DNA of 64,000 bases from Alcanivorax sp. S6407. Its GTDB lineage: Bacteria > Pseudomonadota > Gammaproteobacteria > Pseudomonadales > Alcanivoracaceae. The notes under the pieces were generated by a model. That model was not told the DNA's origin and searched no databases. It saw nothing but the letters and a program-made list of their open reading frames with translations. Location: contig NZ_JALKBH010000002.1 of assembly GCF_023016115.1 (NCBI RefSeq), positions 1 through 64,000 on the forward strand. The letters are read 5' to 3'. This document shows positions 24,200-35,028 of this stretch, piece by piece; position 1 is the first letter of the stretch, and the number at the start of each line of letters is the position of its first letter. The position numbers and the translations under genes were made by a program.

Positions 24200-25210
24200 T
24201 CACTTGTCCTCTACGATTGCGTCGAAGGCGGGGGTCGACAGTTCTTTCACGCCGTTATCAGTTCTGACAATGAAGAACACTGCCAGTTCATGGGATTTGG
24301 CAAACGCCATGCCCTCTTTCGGGCCCAGCACCGTCATGGCCGTGGCAAGCCCGTCTGCCATCATGGCACTCTCATGGAGTACCGATACCGACGCCAGCTT
24401 GTGCTGCACCGGGTAGCCAGTACGGGGATCGATGGTGTGTGAGTACAGTTTACCATCAGATTCGAAGAAATTCCGGTAATCCCCACTGGTGGCCACGGCC
24501 ATGTCCTTGAGGGCGACTACCTGCTCAACCTCCCGTACACCGGGGATCGGGCGCTCCACAGCGATACGCCAGGGCTTGCCGTAGGGCTTGGTGCCACGGG
24601 CCCGCAATTCGCCTCCCACTTCCACCAGCCAGCTGCTCAAACCCTGCTGGTCAAGCAGTTCCGCCACCTTGTCCACGGCAAAGCCCTTGGCGATGGATGA
24701 CAGATCAACATAACGGTCGCCAGGCTGCAGCAGATCCCGGCCATTGAGCAGCAGGGACTGCCAGCCTACCCGGCTTCTGGCCACTTCAATCGCTTCGCTT
24801 TGCGGCGGCTCAAAGCGATCAGGATCCGGACCAAATCCCCACAGGTTGACCAACGGCCCCACCGTCACGTCATAGGCTCCGCCTGTCATCTCGGATAGGG
24901 AAAAGGCGGCTTTCATCACCCGGGTCATGTCTTCCGGCAGAGTGACCACGGTACCGGCCTCAGCCTGATTAAACCCGCTCAGCACCGAATCCTGACGATA
25001 GGTGCTCATCTCCGCATTCACCTGTTCCAGCGCCGCCTCGATATCTACCTTGAGCGCTTCCACGCCCTCCTCAGGCTCGCCGGTGTACTTGACGCTCCAG
25101 GTTGTTCCCATGGTCGGACCGCTGAGAACAGACAAGCGATTCTTGCTGTCATCACAGGCGCACAACATCAGGGTCAGGGAAAGCACCAGCAGGGATAGGA
25201 TGCGGGTCAT
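24200..25210 (-). CDS. apbE: FAD:protein FMN transferase ApbE
   Basis: ApbE attaches FMN from FAD to a threonine in NqrB and NqrC. The 336-residue protein has a lipoprotein-type signal (LMLCACDD), so it is probably exported and anchored. The family features GPTMGTTWSVKY, AYDVTVGPLVNLWGFG, DLSSIAKGFAVD and the C-terminal SHTIDPRTGYPV and MMADGLATA are all present. It is co-transcribed with nqrM. It is separated from nqrF by an intrinsic terminator and a CAAGCTN heptad element whose left arm ends only 27 bases before the apbE start. Its promoter must therefore overlap the element, or expression depends on read-through. Confidence 0.95.
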   Translation of the reverse strand: MTRILSLLVLSLTLMLCACDDSKNRLSVLSGPTMGTTWSVKYTGEPEEGVEALKVDIEAALEQVNAEMSTYRQDSVLSGFNQAEAGTVVTLPEDMTRVMKAAFSLSEMTGGAYDVTVGPLVNLWGFGPDPDRFEPPQSEAIEVARSRVGWQSLLLNGRDLLQPGDRYVDLSSIAKGFAVDKVAELLDQQGLSSWLVEVGGELRARGTKPYGKPWRIAVERPIPGVREVEQVVALKDMAVATSGDYRNFFESDGKLYSHTIDPRTGYPVQHKLASVSVLHESAMMADGLATAMTVLGPKEGMAFAKSHELAVFFIVRTDNGVKELSTPAFDAIVEDK

Positions 25211-25236
25211 GGTTTGGTACCGGTATGTGGGAGAAT

Positions 25237-25382
25237 CAAGCTACAAGCTTCAAGCTGCAACACGGGATGAGATATCCGGTTTTGCGAGTCAGTGCCCGCG
25301 CTTCCTGGTGGACGTGAGATCAAACCTTGCGGAACACCAGGCCCTGGCACACGTTGTAGCTTGAAGCTTGCAGCTTGTAGCT
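25237..25382. repeat. Heptad-armed inverted repeat, CAAGCTN class
   Basis: The left arm is CAAGCTA, CAAGCTT, CAAGCTG, CAA (25237-25260). The right arm is TTG, TAGCTTG, AAGCTTG, CAGCTTG, TAGCT (25354-25382). The core is 93 bp and includes TGCCCGCGC (25293-25301), a string shared with the GTTNAAA element core. It fills most of the gap between the nqrF terminator and apbE. Confidence 0.8.
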
Positions 25383-25387
25383 CATAC

Positions 25388-25414
25388 AAAAACGCCGGCC
25401 CGAGGGCCGGCGTT
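25388..25414 (-). terminator. Intrinsic terminator of the nqr operon
   Basis: AACGCCGGCCC pairs with GGGCCGGCGTT. On the minus strand the stem is followed by a T-run, 6 bases after the nqrF stop. It should end most nqrA-F transcripts before apbE. Confidence 0.9.
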
Positions 25415-25419
25415 CGGGA

Positions 25420-26649
25420 TCAGCCGCCGAAATCATCCAGCAGGATGTTTTCCGGCTCGACACCCAGGTCTTCAAGCATCTTGATGACCGAGGCGTTCAT
25501 CATCGGCGGTCCACACATGTAGAACTCACAGTCTTCAGGGGCCGGGTGGTCCTTGAGGTACTGCTCGAACAGCACGTTGTGGATGAAGCCGGTGAGGCCA
25601 GTCCAGTTATCTTCCGGCTGTGGATCGGACAAGGCCAGATGCCACTGGAAGTTATCGTTTTCTTCTGCCAGCTGATCGTATTCTTCGGTGTAGAAACACT
25701 CACGAACACTACGGGCACCGTACCAGAAGCTCATCTTGCGATCAGAGTTGAGGCGCTTGAGCTGATCGAAGATGTGGCTGCGCATGGGCGCCATGCCGGC
25801 ACCACCACCGATGAACACCATCTCGGCATCAGTGTCCTTGGCGAAGAACTCACCGAAGGGCCCGAACACAGTGATCTTGTCACCCGGCTTCAGGTTGAAC
25901 ACGAAGGAGCTCATGATGCCCGGCGGGATATCCTTGGAACCCGGAGGCGGAGTGGCGATCCGGATGTTGAACTTGAGGATACCCTTCTCTTCCGGGTAGT
26001 TGGCCATGGAGTAGGCGCGGATCACGGTCTCGGTATTCTTCGTTTTCAGATCGAAGAAGTTGAAACGCTCCCAATCACCACGGTACTCCTCGCCGATTTC
26101 AAAGTCAGAGAAGTTGATATCAAACGGCGGCGCTTCCAGCTGCACATAACCACCAGCACGGAAGTCCACATTCTCGCCTTCCGGCAATTTCAGGGTCAGT
26201 TCCTTGATGAAGGTGGCCACGTTGTCATTGGAAACAACCTCGCACTCCCACTTCTTCACGCCAAAGAACTCTTCCGGCACCTTGACCTTCATGTCCTGCT
26301 TCACGTTGACCTGGCAGCTCAGGCGCCAGCCATCACGGATTTCACCCTTGGTGAAGTGGCCTTCTTCGGTGGGCAGGATGTCACCGCCACCGTCCAGCAC
26401 CTGACAGCGACACTGCGCACAGGTACCACCACCACCACAGGCAGAAGACAGGAAGATACCCTGGTCAGCCAGGGTGCCCAGCAGCTTGCCCCCGGCAGGG
26501 GCATCAATGCCTTTATCGGCATCGCCGTTGATATCGATGTGTACATCGCCGGTGCTAACCAGGCGGGAACGTGCAGTCAGAATCACACCAACCAGCGCAA
26601 GCACGATGGCGGTGAACATGACCACACTGAGAATAATCTCGATACTCAT
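25420..26649 (-). CDS. nqrF: Na+-translocating NADH:quinone reductase subunit F
   Basis: NqrF is the NADH-oxidising entry subunit. The 409-residue protein has an N-terminal membrane helix (about 5-25) and a ferredoxin-like 2Fe-2S domain with [10 protein letters not shown] plus a later Cys in WRLSCQV. FAD-binding RAYSMANYP is followed by an NADH-binding domain with [19 protein letters not shown] and a C-terminal CGPP. All electron-carrying motifs are intact. It is the last gene of the six-gene operon and ends at an intrinsic terminator. Confidence 0.97.
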   Translation of the reverse strand: MSIEIILSVVMFTAIVLALVGVILTARSRLVSTGDVHIDINGDADKGIDAPAGGKLLGTLADQGIFLSSACGGGGTCAQCRCQVLDGGGDILPTEEGHFTKGEIRDGWRLSCQVNVKQDMKVKVPEEFFGVKKWECEVVSNDNVATFIKELTLKLPEGENVDFRAGGYVQLEAPPFDINFSDFEIGEEYRGDWERFNFFDLKTKNTETVIRAYSMANYPEEKGILKFNIRIATPPPGSKDIPPGIMSSFVFNLKPGDKITVFGPFGEFFAKDTDAEMVFIGGGAGMAPMRSHIFDQLKRLNSDRKMSFWYGARSVRECFYTEEYDQLAEENDNFQWHLALSDPQPEDNWTGLTGFIHNVLFEQYLKDHPAPEDCEFYMCGPPMMNASVIKMLEDLGVEPENILLDDFGG

Positions 26650-26664
26650 GATTCCACTCTCCCC

Positions 26665-27285
<621 letters not shown>

Positions 27286-27297
27286 TCCTCGTCTCCG

Positions 27298-27963
27298 TTA
27301 AAACGCGTCGCTGACACGGGTGTTGGGCTTCATCTTGAAATCATCTGCTTCTACCTGAGCCGGCTTCCACGCACGGATAGCCCAGATGAACAGACCGATC
27401 AGGAAGAAGGCGCTCGGCGGCAGCAGCATCATGCCGTTGGTGAGGTACCAGCCGCCATCAGACACCTTGGGCAGGATCTGGTGACCAAACAGGCTGCCAG
27501 CACCCAGCAGTTCACGGGTGAAGCCCAGACCCAGCAGGATCACGGAGTAACCCAGACCGTTACCAATACCATCCAGGAAAGACGGGATCGGCGGGTTCTT
27601 CATGGCGAAGGCTTCCGCACGACCCATCACGATACAGTTGGTGATAATCAGCCCTACGAATACCGACAGCTGCTTGGAAATGCTGTAGGCATAGGCTTTC
27701 AGGAACTGGTCCACCACGATTACCAGCGAGGCAATGATGGTCATCTGCACGATGATGCGGATGCTGGACGGAATGCTGTTGCGGATGGCACTCACGAACA
27801 GGTTCGAGAACGCTGTTACCGCGGTCAGCGCGATACACATGGTAACCGTAGTACTCAGGTTACTGGTCACCGCCAGCGCGGAACAGATACCCAGGATCTG
27901 CAGCGCGATGGGGTTATTGTCGAAAATCGGACCTAACAGGATGTCCTTGGTTTTCTCCGCCAT
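27298..27963 (-). CDS. nqrD: Na+-translocating NADH:quinone reductase subunit D
   Basis: NqrD is the 221-residue membrane partner of NqrE, with about six helices. Conserved cysteines occur in LGICSALAV and [17 protein letters not shown], positions expected to bind the intramembrane iron. Its start overlaps the nqrC stop by one base (TAATG), indicating coupled translation. Confidence 0.96.
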   Translation of the reverse strand: MAEKTKDILLGPIFDNNPIALQILGICSALAVTSNLSTTVTMCIALTAVTAFSNLFVSAIRNSIPSSIRIIVQMTIIASLVIVVDQFLKAYAYSISKQLSVFVGLIITNCIVMGRAEAFAMKNPPIPSFLDGIGNGLGYSVILLGLGFTRELLGAGSLFGHQILPKVSDGGWYLTNGMMLLPPSAFFLIGLFIWAIRAWKPAQVEADDFKMKPNTRVSDAF

Positions 27964-28811
27964 TACGCGTCTCCTTCCGGCTGCTCGCTGGATTCCACAG
28001 TCTCACTGACTGAAGCCGCTTCACTGCTTTCTTCAGTGACATTGCTCGCTTGCTGCATGCGCTCGAGGTAAGGACCAAACCCGTTTTCGCCCACCCAGAA
28101 GCGCAGCAGGTTATTCACCCCGTTGCTGGTCAGGGTCGCGCCGGCCAGGCCATCGACCTTGTGCTCTGCATTCGGGGTGCTGGAATCCACGGTGCCTTTG
28201 ACGACCTGGATTTCCACCTCACCCTGCTCGCCGAACAGTTTCTTGCCGTGCCACAGGGCCTTCCACTTGGGGTTGTCCACTTCACCGCCCAGACCAGGAG
28301 TCTCAGCGTGCTCGTAGAAGCCCAGACCCGCGACGGTATTGGCATCCGGCTCCAGCGCCAGGAAACCGTACAGGGTAGACCACAGACCATAGCCGTGAAC
28401 CGGCAGGATGATACGGCTCAGTTCGCCGTTTTCATCCTGGGCCAGGTACACTTCTGCCACTTTGGCCTGGCTCTTGATGGAGGCTTTATCCTCGTCACCA
28501 CTGAGGCGCTCGGACTGCTTGGGATCCTTGGCCGCTTTACGCTGGTCATAGGATTCCGGCATCTCGACGTATTCGCCGCTATCGATATCAACAAACTTGC
28601 GCTCGATGGTCGCAAACTGTTCGTTCACATCCACACCGGCCTGATACATGCCTGCGGCCTGCAGGATATTCATGCGCTTGTCGATCAGCTTGTTCTCGTT
28701 CTGTACCGGGCGCAGGCTGACTGCAGCGGTGGCAACCACCACACCACAGACCACACACACCAGGAAGGCAACCAGCAGAGTCTTGCTGACGCTTTCGTTC
28801 TTTCCAGCCAT
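27963..28811 (-). CDS. nqrC: Na+-translocating NADH:quinone reductase subunit C
   Basis: NqrC carries covalent FMN on the periplasmic side. The 282-residue protein has one N-terminal helix ([21 protein letters not shown]) and the flavinylation motif GATLTSNGV, whose threonine is the target of ApbE. The C-terminal tail after PYLERMQ is about 30 residues of acidic Ser/Glu-rich sequence, longer than I would expect for the family. Start and stop overlap its neighbours by one base each. Confidence 0.96.
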   Translation of the reverse strand: MAGKNESVSKTLLVAFLVCVVCGVVVATAAVSLRPVQNENKLIDKRMNILQAAGMYQAGVDVNEQFATIERKFVDIDSGEYVEMPESYDQRKAAKDPKQSERLSGDEDKASIKSQAKVAEVYLAQDENGELSRIILPVHGYGLWSTLYGFLALEPDANTVAGLGFYEHAETPGLGGEVDNPKWKALWHGKKLFGEQGEVEIQVVKGTVDSSTPNAEHKVDGLAGATLTSNGVNNLLRFWVGENGFGPYLERMQQASNVTEESSEAASVSETVESSEQPEGDA

Positions 28812-30070
28812 TACGCTACTCCCCCGGTACGACGCAGACGACGACGAATGTTTGCCTGAGTGACAAAGTAGTCAATCAGCGGCGCACACAGGTTACCGAA
28901 CAGGATTGCCAGCATGATGCCTTCCGGGAAGGCCGGGTTGATCACCCGGATCAGGACCGTCATCACACCAATCAAGGCACCAAAAATATATTTGCCGGTG
29001 TTGGTCATGGAAGCCGACACCGGGTCGGTGGCCATGAAGATCATACCGAAGGCAAAACCACCCACGCTCAGGTGCCAGTACCACGGCATGGCGAACATGG
29101 CGTTGCTGTCGGAACCGGTAGCATTGAAGATGGCAGACATGCCGACCATGCCCAGGAACACGCCCAGCACGATGCGCCATGAAGCGATCTTGGTCATCAG
29201 CAGTGCGGCACCACCAATCAGGATGGCCAGGGTGGAGGTTTCACCGATGCTGCCCTGAATGTTGCCCAGGAAGGTGTTCATCCAGGTCAGGCTGGCAGTA
29301 GCCGCAGCCGCACCTTCATTGAGGGCATTGGCTGTCAGGTCAGCGGCATAGTTCAGGCTGCCGGACGCAGCCAGGGACAGGGAAGTTGCACCGGAGAAGT
29401 TGTCCACCGCAGTCCAGACCGCATCACCGGACATCTGTGCCGGGTAGGCGAAGTACAGGAACGCGCGACCCACCAGAGCCGGGTTGAGGAAGTTCTTGCC
29501 GGTACCACCGAACACTTCCTTGCCGATCACCACACCAAAGGAAATACCCAGGAATACCTGCCACAGCGGGATCGCCGGGGGCAGAATCAGGGTGAACAGG
29601 ATGCCGGTGACGAAGAAACCTTCGTTCACTTCATGGCCACGCTTCCAGGCGAACAGCCCTTCCCAGATGAAACCGCCCAGGTAGACAGTGATCAGAATGG
29701 GAATGTAGTAAACCGCGCCGTGCAGCATGTTGGCCAGCAGGCTGTTGGGATCAAAGCCAGTCAAGGCCATGACCAGATCGCTGCGCCAGCCGGCAATCGG
29801 GCTCGCGCCCAGCTCGGCAATCTGCATGTTGGCCTGGTAACCGGTGTTCCACAGACCGAACAGGATGGCCGGGAAGGTACAGAACCAAACCGTCATCATG
29901 ATGCGCTTCAGGTCGAGACCATCACGCACGTGGGCACCGGTTCGGGTTACCGAATCCGGGCTGTACAGCATAGTGTCGAACATTTCGTAGAAGGTGTAGT
30001 ACTTCTCGAACTTGCCACCCTCGTGGAAATGGGGAGCGATGTTCTTGTCCAGATAGTTTCTCAAGCCCAT
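28811..30070 (-). CDS. nqrB: Na+-translocating NADH:quinone reductase subunit B
   Basis: NqrB is the main membrane subunit (419 residues, about ten helices). It forms the sodium path and quinone site and carries riboflavin and covalent FMN. The flavinylation motif FSGATSLS lies mid-protein, and GKEVFGGTGKNFLNPALVGRAF is a highly conserved loop. The start is two bases from the nqrA stop. Confidence 0.97.
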   Translation of the reverse strand: MGLRNYLDKNIAPHFHEGGKFEKYYTFYEMFDTMLYSPDSVTRTGAHVRDGLDLKRIMMTVWFCTFPAILFGLWNTGYQANMQIAELGASPIAGWRSDLVMALTGFDPNSLLANMLHGAVYYIPILITVYLGGFIWEGLFAWKRGHEVNEGFFVTGILFTLILPPAIPLWQVFLGISFGVVIGKEVFGGTGKNFLNPALVGRAFLYFAYPAQMSGDAVWTAVDNFSGATSLSLAASGSLNYAADLTANALNEGAAAATASLTWMNTFLGNIQGSIGETSTLAILIGGAALLMTKIASWRIVLGVFLGMVGMSAIFNATGSDSNAMFAMPWYWHLSVGGFAFGMIFMATDPVSASMTNTGKYIFGALIGVMTVLIRVINPAFPEGIMLAILFGNLCAPLIDYFVTQANIRRRLRRTGGVA

Positions 30071-30072
30071 GC

Positions 30073-31419
30073 TCAGCCCTCCGCTTCAATGGTAGTGAGG
30101 TTGTCGCGCAGGATCGGACCGTATTCATACTTGCCCGGGCACACGAAGGTGCACAGGGCCAGGTCTTCTTCCAGCAGCTCAAGAGCGCCCAGCGCGGTAG
30201 CGCTGTCAGTATCCCCGACAATCAGGGCACGCAGCAGCTGGGTAGGCAGAATATCCAGCGGCATCACTTCTTCGTAGGCGCCCACCGGCACCATGGCACG
30301 CTCGGAACCATTGGTGGTGGTGGTGAAGTTGAAACGCTTGCCGGGCATCAACTTGGAAAGGTAGATATTCATCAGCGAGAAGCGGTTGATACCCGGGGAG
30401 ATGTAACCCAGCAGGTCGCGCTCATGACCTTCACGCAGTGCGGTCAGCTGATTGGCGGTACGATTCAACCACGCCAGCGGGCCGCGAGCGTTGTGGCCGT
30501 TCAGTGCAGAACCGGACACCAGACGGTTGTCACCGCTCTTCAGCTCACCCAGGGTAAAATCTTCCACACTGGCACCCACTCGGGTACGCAGGAGACGCGG
30601 GGTCTTGGCCTGGGGACCACACAGGGCCACCACTCGCTCGCTGGAAATCTTGCCGTTGGTGAACAGGTTGCCGATGGCGATCACGTCCTGATAACCGACG
30701 CTCCATACGGTCTTGTTCATGCTGACCGGGTCCAGGAAATGGATCTGGGTGCCCACGTTGCCAGCCGGGTGCTTACCGGCGAAGGTTTCTTCGCGCACCT
30801 GACCGCCAGCGAAACTGGGCAGATCTGTCTGGGGACCGCGGCACACCCATACCGGCCCGTCGGTGAGACGACTCAGTACGGTGAGGCCGGCACGAAATGC
30901 CTGCTCGTTTTCCTTGATGACCACAGCTGGCTCCATGGCCAGCGGGTTGGTATCGAGAATGGAAACGAAAATGGAGTTCGGCGCAGATTCAGGAGCCGGC
31001 ACCTTGCCGAAGGGACGAGTCCGCAGCAGCGTCCACTCACCGGAATCCACCAGCTGCTGCTGAACGGCAGCACGGTCAAGGCCGGACAGTTGATCGGCGC
31101 TGTAAGAGGTAAAGGTGACTTCATCTTCCTGGTCGGCCACTTCAATCACCACGGATTGGAGTACGCGCTTGTGGCCGCGATTCACTGCCAGCACCTTGCC
31201 AGCCGCAGGAGCGGTGTATTTCACACCCTCGGTTTTCTTGTCAGTGAAGATGACCTGGCCCTTTTTGACCACATCGCCTTCGCGGACTTCCATGGTGGGC
31301 TTCATACCCACATAGTCACCGCCGAGCACGGCAACAGAACGAACCTGATGACCTTCCTCAATTTCCTGGCGCGGTGCACCAGTGATGGGCAGATCCAGGC
31401 CCTTCCTGACTTTAATCAT
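30073..31419 (-). CDS. nqrA: Na+-translocating NADH:quinone reductase subunit A
   Basis: NqrA is the cytoplasmic, cofactor-free subunit (448 residues) that takes part in quinone binding. The N terminus has a lipoyl-like barrel ([21 protein letters not shown]-type turn in [16 protein letters not shown]), and RTRPFGKVP and the C-terminal [10 protein letters not shown]-type segment ([16 protein letters not shown]) are as in the family. It opens the nqrABCDEF operon. A TATAAT box about 135 bases upstream is the likely promoter element. Confidence 0.97.
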   Translation of the reverse strand: MIKVRKGLDLPITGAPRQEIEEGHQVRSVAVLGGDYVGMKPTMEVREGDVVKKGQVIFTDKKTEGVKYTAPAAGKVLAVNRGHKRVLQSVVIEVADQEDEVTFTSYSADQLSGLDRAAVQQQLVDSGEWTLLRTRPFGKVPAPESAPNSIFVSILDTNPLAMEPAVVIKENEQAFRAGLTVLSRLTDGPVWVCRGPQTDLPSFAGGQVREETFAGKHPAGNVGTQIHFLDPVSMNKTVWSVGYQDVIAIGNLFTNGKISSERVVALCGPQAKTPRLLRTRVGASVEDFTLGELKSGDNRLVSGSALNGHNARGPLAWLNRTANQLTALREGHERDLLGYISPGINRFSLMNIYLSKLMPGKRFNFTTTTNGSERAMVPVGAYEEVMPLDILPTQLLRALIVGDTDSATALGALELLEEDLALCTFVCPGKYEYGPILRDNLTTIEAEG

Positions 31420-31532
31420 AGTTACTCGCCCACGTTGCGTGTTGCTGAAGTCGAGGCAAATCTCCGAAAATCACCCCGAAAACGGGTAATTGCCGGGGAT
31501 TCACGCAAAATCCGGAATTTGCACTTGGGAGC

Positions 31533-31559
31533 CAGCCATAGCTGGCGGCGCACATTATA
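31533..31559 (-). promoter_or_regulatory. Candidate nqr promoter with leader hairpin
   Basis: On the minus strand TATAAT (31554-31559) is a perfect -10 box; I see no convincing -35 at 16-18 bases. Just downstream, GCCAGC and GCTGGC (31533-31548) form a 6-bp stem near the expected transcript start. The leader to nqrA would be about 130 bases. The remaining part of the 287-bp gap holds the gap terminator. Confidence 0.5.
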
Positions 31560-31663
31560 AAGACGCGACCGCCTGTCCGCCAGAGGCTTGGCGACCGACT
31601 TTTGTCGTACCGCCCCACCATGGCGCACCCATAGCGCACTTTTTTGGCGCCTTGCGGCAGCCG

Positions 31664-31692
31664 AAAAAAAGCCCGCATAACGCGGGCCTTTT
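31664..31692 (-). terminator. Intrinsic terminator of gap
   Basis: GCCCGC and GCGGGC surround ATAA; on the minus strand a seven-base T-run follows. It lies 15 bases beyond the gap stop codon. Confidence 0.88.
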
Positions 31693-31706
31693 CTCATTGA
31701 TCAGGA

Positions 31707-33146
31707 TCAATCCTTCGGATACTGCGGGAATTCCACCCCGGAGATCTGCTGAAGGATACGCAGCACCTGACAGCTGTAACCGAACTCGTTGTCGTACCAG
31801 ACGTACAGTACACAATGGCGCCCGTTGACAATGGTAGCCTCGGCATCAATCACGGAAGCGTGACGAGATCCGACAAAGTCAGTGGAAACCGCATCCGGGC
31901 TGCTGACGAAATCCACCTGGCGCTGCAGCGGAGAGTGCAGACTTACCCAGCGCAGGTATTCATTCAGCTCTTCCAGGGTGGTTTCCTTCTCCAGCGTCAG
32001 GTTCAGGATCGCCATGGACACGTTCGGGGTGGGAACGCGAATGGAGTTACCGGTCAGCTTGCCAGCCAGAGACGGCAGCGCCTTGGCGGCAGCGGTGGCA
32101 GCACCGGTCTCGGTGAGCACCATGTTCAGGGGGGCAGCACGACCACGACGGGGACCCTTGTGGAAGTTATCCAGCAGGTTCTGGTCATTGGTGTAGGAGT
32201 GCACGGTCTCTACATGACCGAACTCGATACCGAACTTGTCTTCCAGCGCCTTCAGCGGGGGCACGATGGCGTTGGTGGTACAGCTGGCAGCGGAGATGAT
32301 CTTGTCGCTGTCCTCGATGATGTTGTTGTTCACACCGTGAACAATGTTTTTCATATCACCTTTGCCCGGCGCAGTCAGCATCACACGGGACACACCAGGA
32401 CGGTTCAGGTGCTGGGACAGACCTTCCACATCACGCCACTTGCCGGTGTTATCGATCACCACGGCATTGTTGATACCGTACTGGGTGTAATCGATGGTGT
32501 TCGGGTCGTTGGCGTAGATCACCTTGATGAAGTTGCCGTTGGCGATGATGGCATTTTCTTCTTCATCAACGGCGATGGTACCGGCGAACGGACCGTGCAC
32601 AGAATCACGACGCAGCAGGCTGGCGCGTTTCTGCAGGTCACCCTTGCCGGACTCACGTACCACGATAGCCTTCAGGCGCAGACCATTGCCGGAACCGACT
32701 TTCTCGATCAGCAGGCGAGCCAGGATACGACCGATACGGCCGAAACCGTACAGCACCACATCGGTGGGCTCAGGCATGGAGGCCTTGTTGCTGGTGGCTT
32801 CTGCCAGCTCGGCACGCACGTAATCTTCGACAGAAAGACCGCGGGTGTCTTTCTTGTACTCCACCGCCAGCTTACCCACATCAATGCGGCAAGGGCCCAG
32901 GTCCAGCTTGGCCACTTCCTGCATGATCGGGAAAGTGTCCACCACGGACAGCTCGGTATCTTCAACCTGCTTGACGAAACGGTGTGCTTTCAGGATCTGG
33001 ATAACAGACTTGTTGACCAGAGCGCGGCTGTAAACGGTAGTGGTCACGTTCTTTTCGCGCTGCAGGCGACCGATGACCGGAATCATGCTCTCTGCAATTT
33101 CTTCGCGGTTTTTCCAGCGGCCGAAATGGTCTTCCAGTTTGCTCAC
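31707..33146 (-). CDS. gap: Glyceraldehyde-3-phosphate dehydrogenase, long form
   Basis: This NAD(P)-dependent cytoplasmic enzyme oxidises glyceraldehyde 3-phosphate with phosphate. At 479 residues it is about 140 longer than classical GAPDH. The extra part is an N-terminal helical region (about 1-125) before the Rossmann domain starting VVLYGFGRIGRILAR. The catalytic AASCTTNAIVPPL is intact. The long form next to nqr and mfd is the arrangement known from Pseudomonas. The start is GTG at 33146, preceded by GAGAGGGG. Whether it works in glycolysis or gluconeogenesis cannot be told from sequence. Confidence 0.94.
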   Translation of the reverse strand: MSKLEDHFGRWKNREEIAESMIPVIGRLQREKNVTTTVYSRALVNKSVIQILKAHRFVKQVEDTELSVVDTFPIMQEVAKLDLGPCRIDVGKLAVEYKKDTRGLSVEDYVRAELAEATSNKASMPEPTDVVLYGFGRIGRILARLLIEKVGSGNGLRLKAIVVRESGKGDLQKRASLLRRDSVHGPFAGTIAVDEEENAIIANGNFIKVIYANDPNTIDYTQYGINNAVVIDNTGKWRDVEGLSQHLNRPGVSRVMLTAPGKGDMKNIVHGVNNNIIEDSDKIISAASCTTNAIVPPLKALEDKFGIEFGHVETVHSYTNDQNLLDNFHKGPRRGRAAPLNMVLTETGAATAAAKALPSLAGKLTGNSIRVPTPNVSMAILNLTLEKETTLEELNEYLRWVSLHSPLQRQVDFVSSPDAVSTDFVGSRHASVIDAEATIVNGRHCVLYVWYDNEFGYSCQVLRILQQISGVEFPQYPKD

Positions 33147-33346
33147 GGAGATGCCCCTCTCAGTTTGGGTTCAGGTGACGGAAACCGTTGAGTGGCTCTG
33201 CAGGGCCCGGTCTCGCTGGTCACCAGCGGTGGAGTTTGGGGCGCGGATGATACCGCCAAACGGCGTGTTTATCCACCCGCAAAGGTAGCAAGCCCTCCAG
33301 ATTCAAGCACTCTTGCTGCCTGGCACTGCTCTGCGGGTTGAAATTC

Positions 33347-33441
33347 CGAGTTACGAGTTAAGAGAAGCGAGTTTCGAAAGGCAAAAACCTGCTGACCCGC
33401 GATGCCTGGTTTTCGCAACTCGTGACTCGTGACTCGCTTCT
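33347..33441. repeat. Heptad-armed inverted repeat, CGAGTTN class
   Basis: The left arm is CGAGTTA twice, AGAGAAG, CGAGTTT, CGAAAGG (33347-33381). The right arm is CGCAACT, CGTGACT twice, CGCTTCT (33414-33441). The core is about 32 bp with GCAAAAACC and GGTTTT at its edges. The right arm ends 7 bases before the stop codon of the glycosylase-like gene. The 302-bp gap around it holds the gap upstream region and no other gene. Confidence 0.82.
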
Positions 33442-33448
33442 ACCCCAT

Positions 33449-34033
33449 TTACACAGACAGCACCTTCGCCACCTGCTCCCGCAACGCCGGCACCACTTCT
33501 TCCTCGAACCAGGGAAGTAGGCGCAACCACAGACGATTGCGGGGACTGGGGTGCGGCAAGGGGAAGAAGCCGTGATTCAGAGCCTTGTGGTATTCCCGCA
33601 CGTTATCGGTGAGAGTCTTTCCAGGCTCTGGAAGGTAATAGCGCTGGGCATACTGGCCAACCAGTAACGTCAACTGGAGATTCGGCAGCTCCGCCAGCAA
33701 CGGGGCGTGCCACTGGGGGGCACATTCCGGCCGCGGAGGCAGGTCACCCCCCTTGCCCCTGCCCGGATAGCAGAATCCCATGGGGATGATGGCAATGCGG
33801 TTTTCATCGTAAAACGCACCGCGGTCCAGCTGCAGCCAGTCGCGCAACCGGTCGCCGGAGGGGTCATTCCAGGGGATGCCGGTCTCATGGACACGGGTGC
33901 CGGGAGCCTGACCTACAATCAATAGTCGGGCCCCCTCTCCCGCCCGCACCACCGGCCGGGGTCCCTGCGGAAGATGCGCTTCGCACAACCGGCAGGCACT
34001 GACCTCCTCCAGCAGAGCAGGCAGCCGCTTCAT
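33449..34033 (-). CDS. Uracil-DNA glycosylase family protein
   Basis: This 194-residue protein of the uracil-DNA-glycosylase superfamily is a presumed base-excision repair enzyme. An N-terminal CRLCEAHLP is followed by motif 1 LIVGQAPGTRVHETGIPWNDPSGDRL and the C-terminal leucine-loop motif PLPHPSPRNR. It resembles the small UDG-like group of Pseudomonas rather than Ung. The CxxC near the N terminus recalls FeS UDGs, but I see no complete four-cysteine set. The start overlaps the tesB stop by one base. Confidence 0.88.
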   Translation of the reverse strand: MKRLPALLEEVSACRLCEAHLPQGPRPVVRAGEGARLLIVGQAPGTRVHETGIPWNDPSGDRLRDWLQLDRGAFYDENRIAIIPMGFCYPGRGKGGDLPPRPECAPQWHAPLLAELPNLQLTLLVGQYAQRYYLPEPGKTLTDNVREYHKALNHGFFPLPHPSPRNRLWLRLLPWFEEEVVPALREQVAKVLSV

Positions 34034-34908
34034 CAGGCCGGGCTGTCAGAGCGGTGCTGACGAATCAGCCCTTCCTGGGCAACAGAGGCAACAAGAGTGC
34101 CATCCTGACGGTAGATGGAACCGAAATTCATTCCCCTGGAGCCCCCGGCAAACGGACTGTCACTGCGATACAGCAGCCACTCATCAATACGGAAGTCGTT
34201 ATGGAACCACATGGCATGGTCGATGCTGGCGCACTGGGTGTTGGCCTGCCAGAAGTTCATGCCGTGGGGCAGCATGGCCGTGCCCATCAAGCCAAAATCC
34301 GAGCAATAGGCCAGCAAGGCCCGATGCAGTACCGGGCTGGCATCTACCCTATCAATGACCTTGAACCACACTTCCCGAACTGGCGCCTTGGGCTCCGGGG
34401 AAATCGGATCCAGTGGCGTCACCGGACGAAACTCCACCGGCCGCTCGGTCAGGAAGTCCTTGCGATACTGCTCAGGCAAACGTTCCACCAGCTTCATGCG
34501 AATGGCACGGTCGGTATCCAGGGTTTCCGGATCCGGCACCTCCGGCATGGTGGCCTGGTGAGAAGCGCCCTCTTCTACCACCTGATAGGAGGCGGCGAGA
34601 GAAAAGATCGGGCGTCCATGCTGGATCGCCTTGACCCGGCGAGTGGTAAAGCTCTTGCCGTCACGGATGCGCTCCACGTCATAGACGATGGGAACATTGA
34701 AATCACCGGGACGCAGGAAATAGGCATGCAGTGAGTGCACCGGGCGCTCCTCCGACACCGTCTTCGACGCCGCCAGCAACGCCTGACCGGCCACCAGGCC
34801 ACCAAAAACACTTCGTTGGCCGTTGGCCTGGGTCTGCCCCCGGAACAGGTTGTCTTCCAGTTGCTCCAGGTCAAACAAATCCAGAAGCTCCCGAACTGGT
34901 GCCTTCAT
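34033..34908 (-). CDS. tesB: Acyl-CoA thioesterase II
   Basis: This 291-residue double-hotdog thioesterase hydrolyses medium- and long-chain acyl-CoA. The family features FRGQTQANGQRSVFGGLVAGQAL, VHSLHAYFLRPGD, SFTTRRVKAIQHGRPIFSLAASY and, in the second hotdog, CSDFGLMGTAMLPHG, SIDHAMWFHNDFR with the catalytic Asp and SRGMNFGSIY are visible. It is divergent from mfd, with 389 bp between them that hold a heptad element. Confidence 0.95.
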   Translation of the reverse strand: MKAPVRELLDLFDLEQLEDNLFRGQTQANGQRSVFGGLVAGQALLAASKTVSEERPVHSLHAYFLRPGDFNVPIVYDVERIRDGKSFTTRRVKAIQHGRPIFSLAASYQVVEEGASHQATMPEVPDPETLDTDRAIRMKLVERLPEQYRKDFLTERPVEFRPVTPLDPISPEPKAPVREVWFKVIDRVDASPVLHRALLAYCSDFGLMGTAMLPHGMNFWQANTQCASIDHAMWFHNDFRIDEWLLYRSDSPFAGGSRGMNFGSIYRQDGTLVASVAQEGLIRQHRSDSPA

Positions 34909-35028
34909 AATTCACCCTCAGCGCAAAGCAAAGGGACATGGTAACGCCAAAGCCAAGTCTTTGTTCAGTCATGCCGGGACGAATGTCAGAACAGGCCTTC
35001 AATGAGTCGTTTGTGACCCGGGGAGCGG

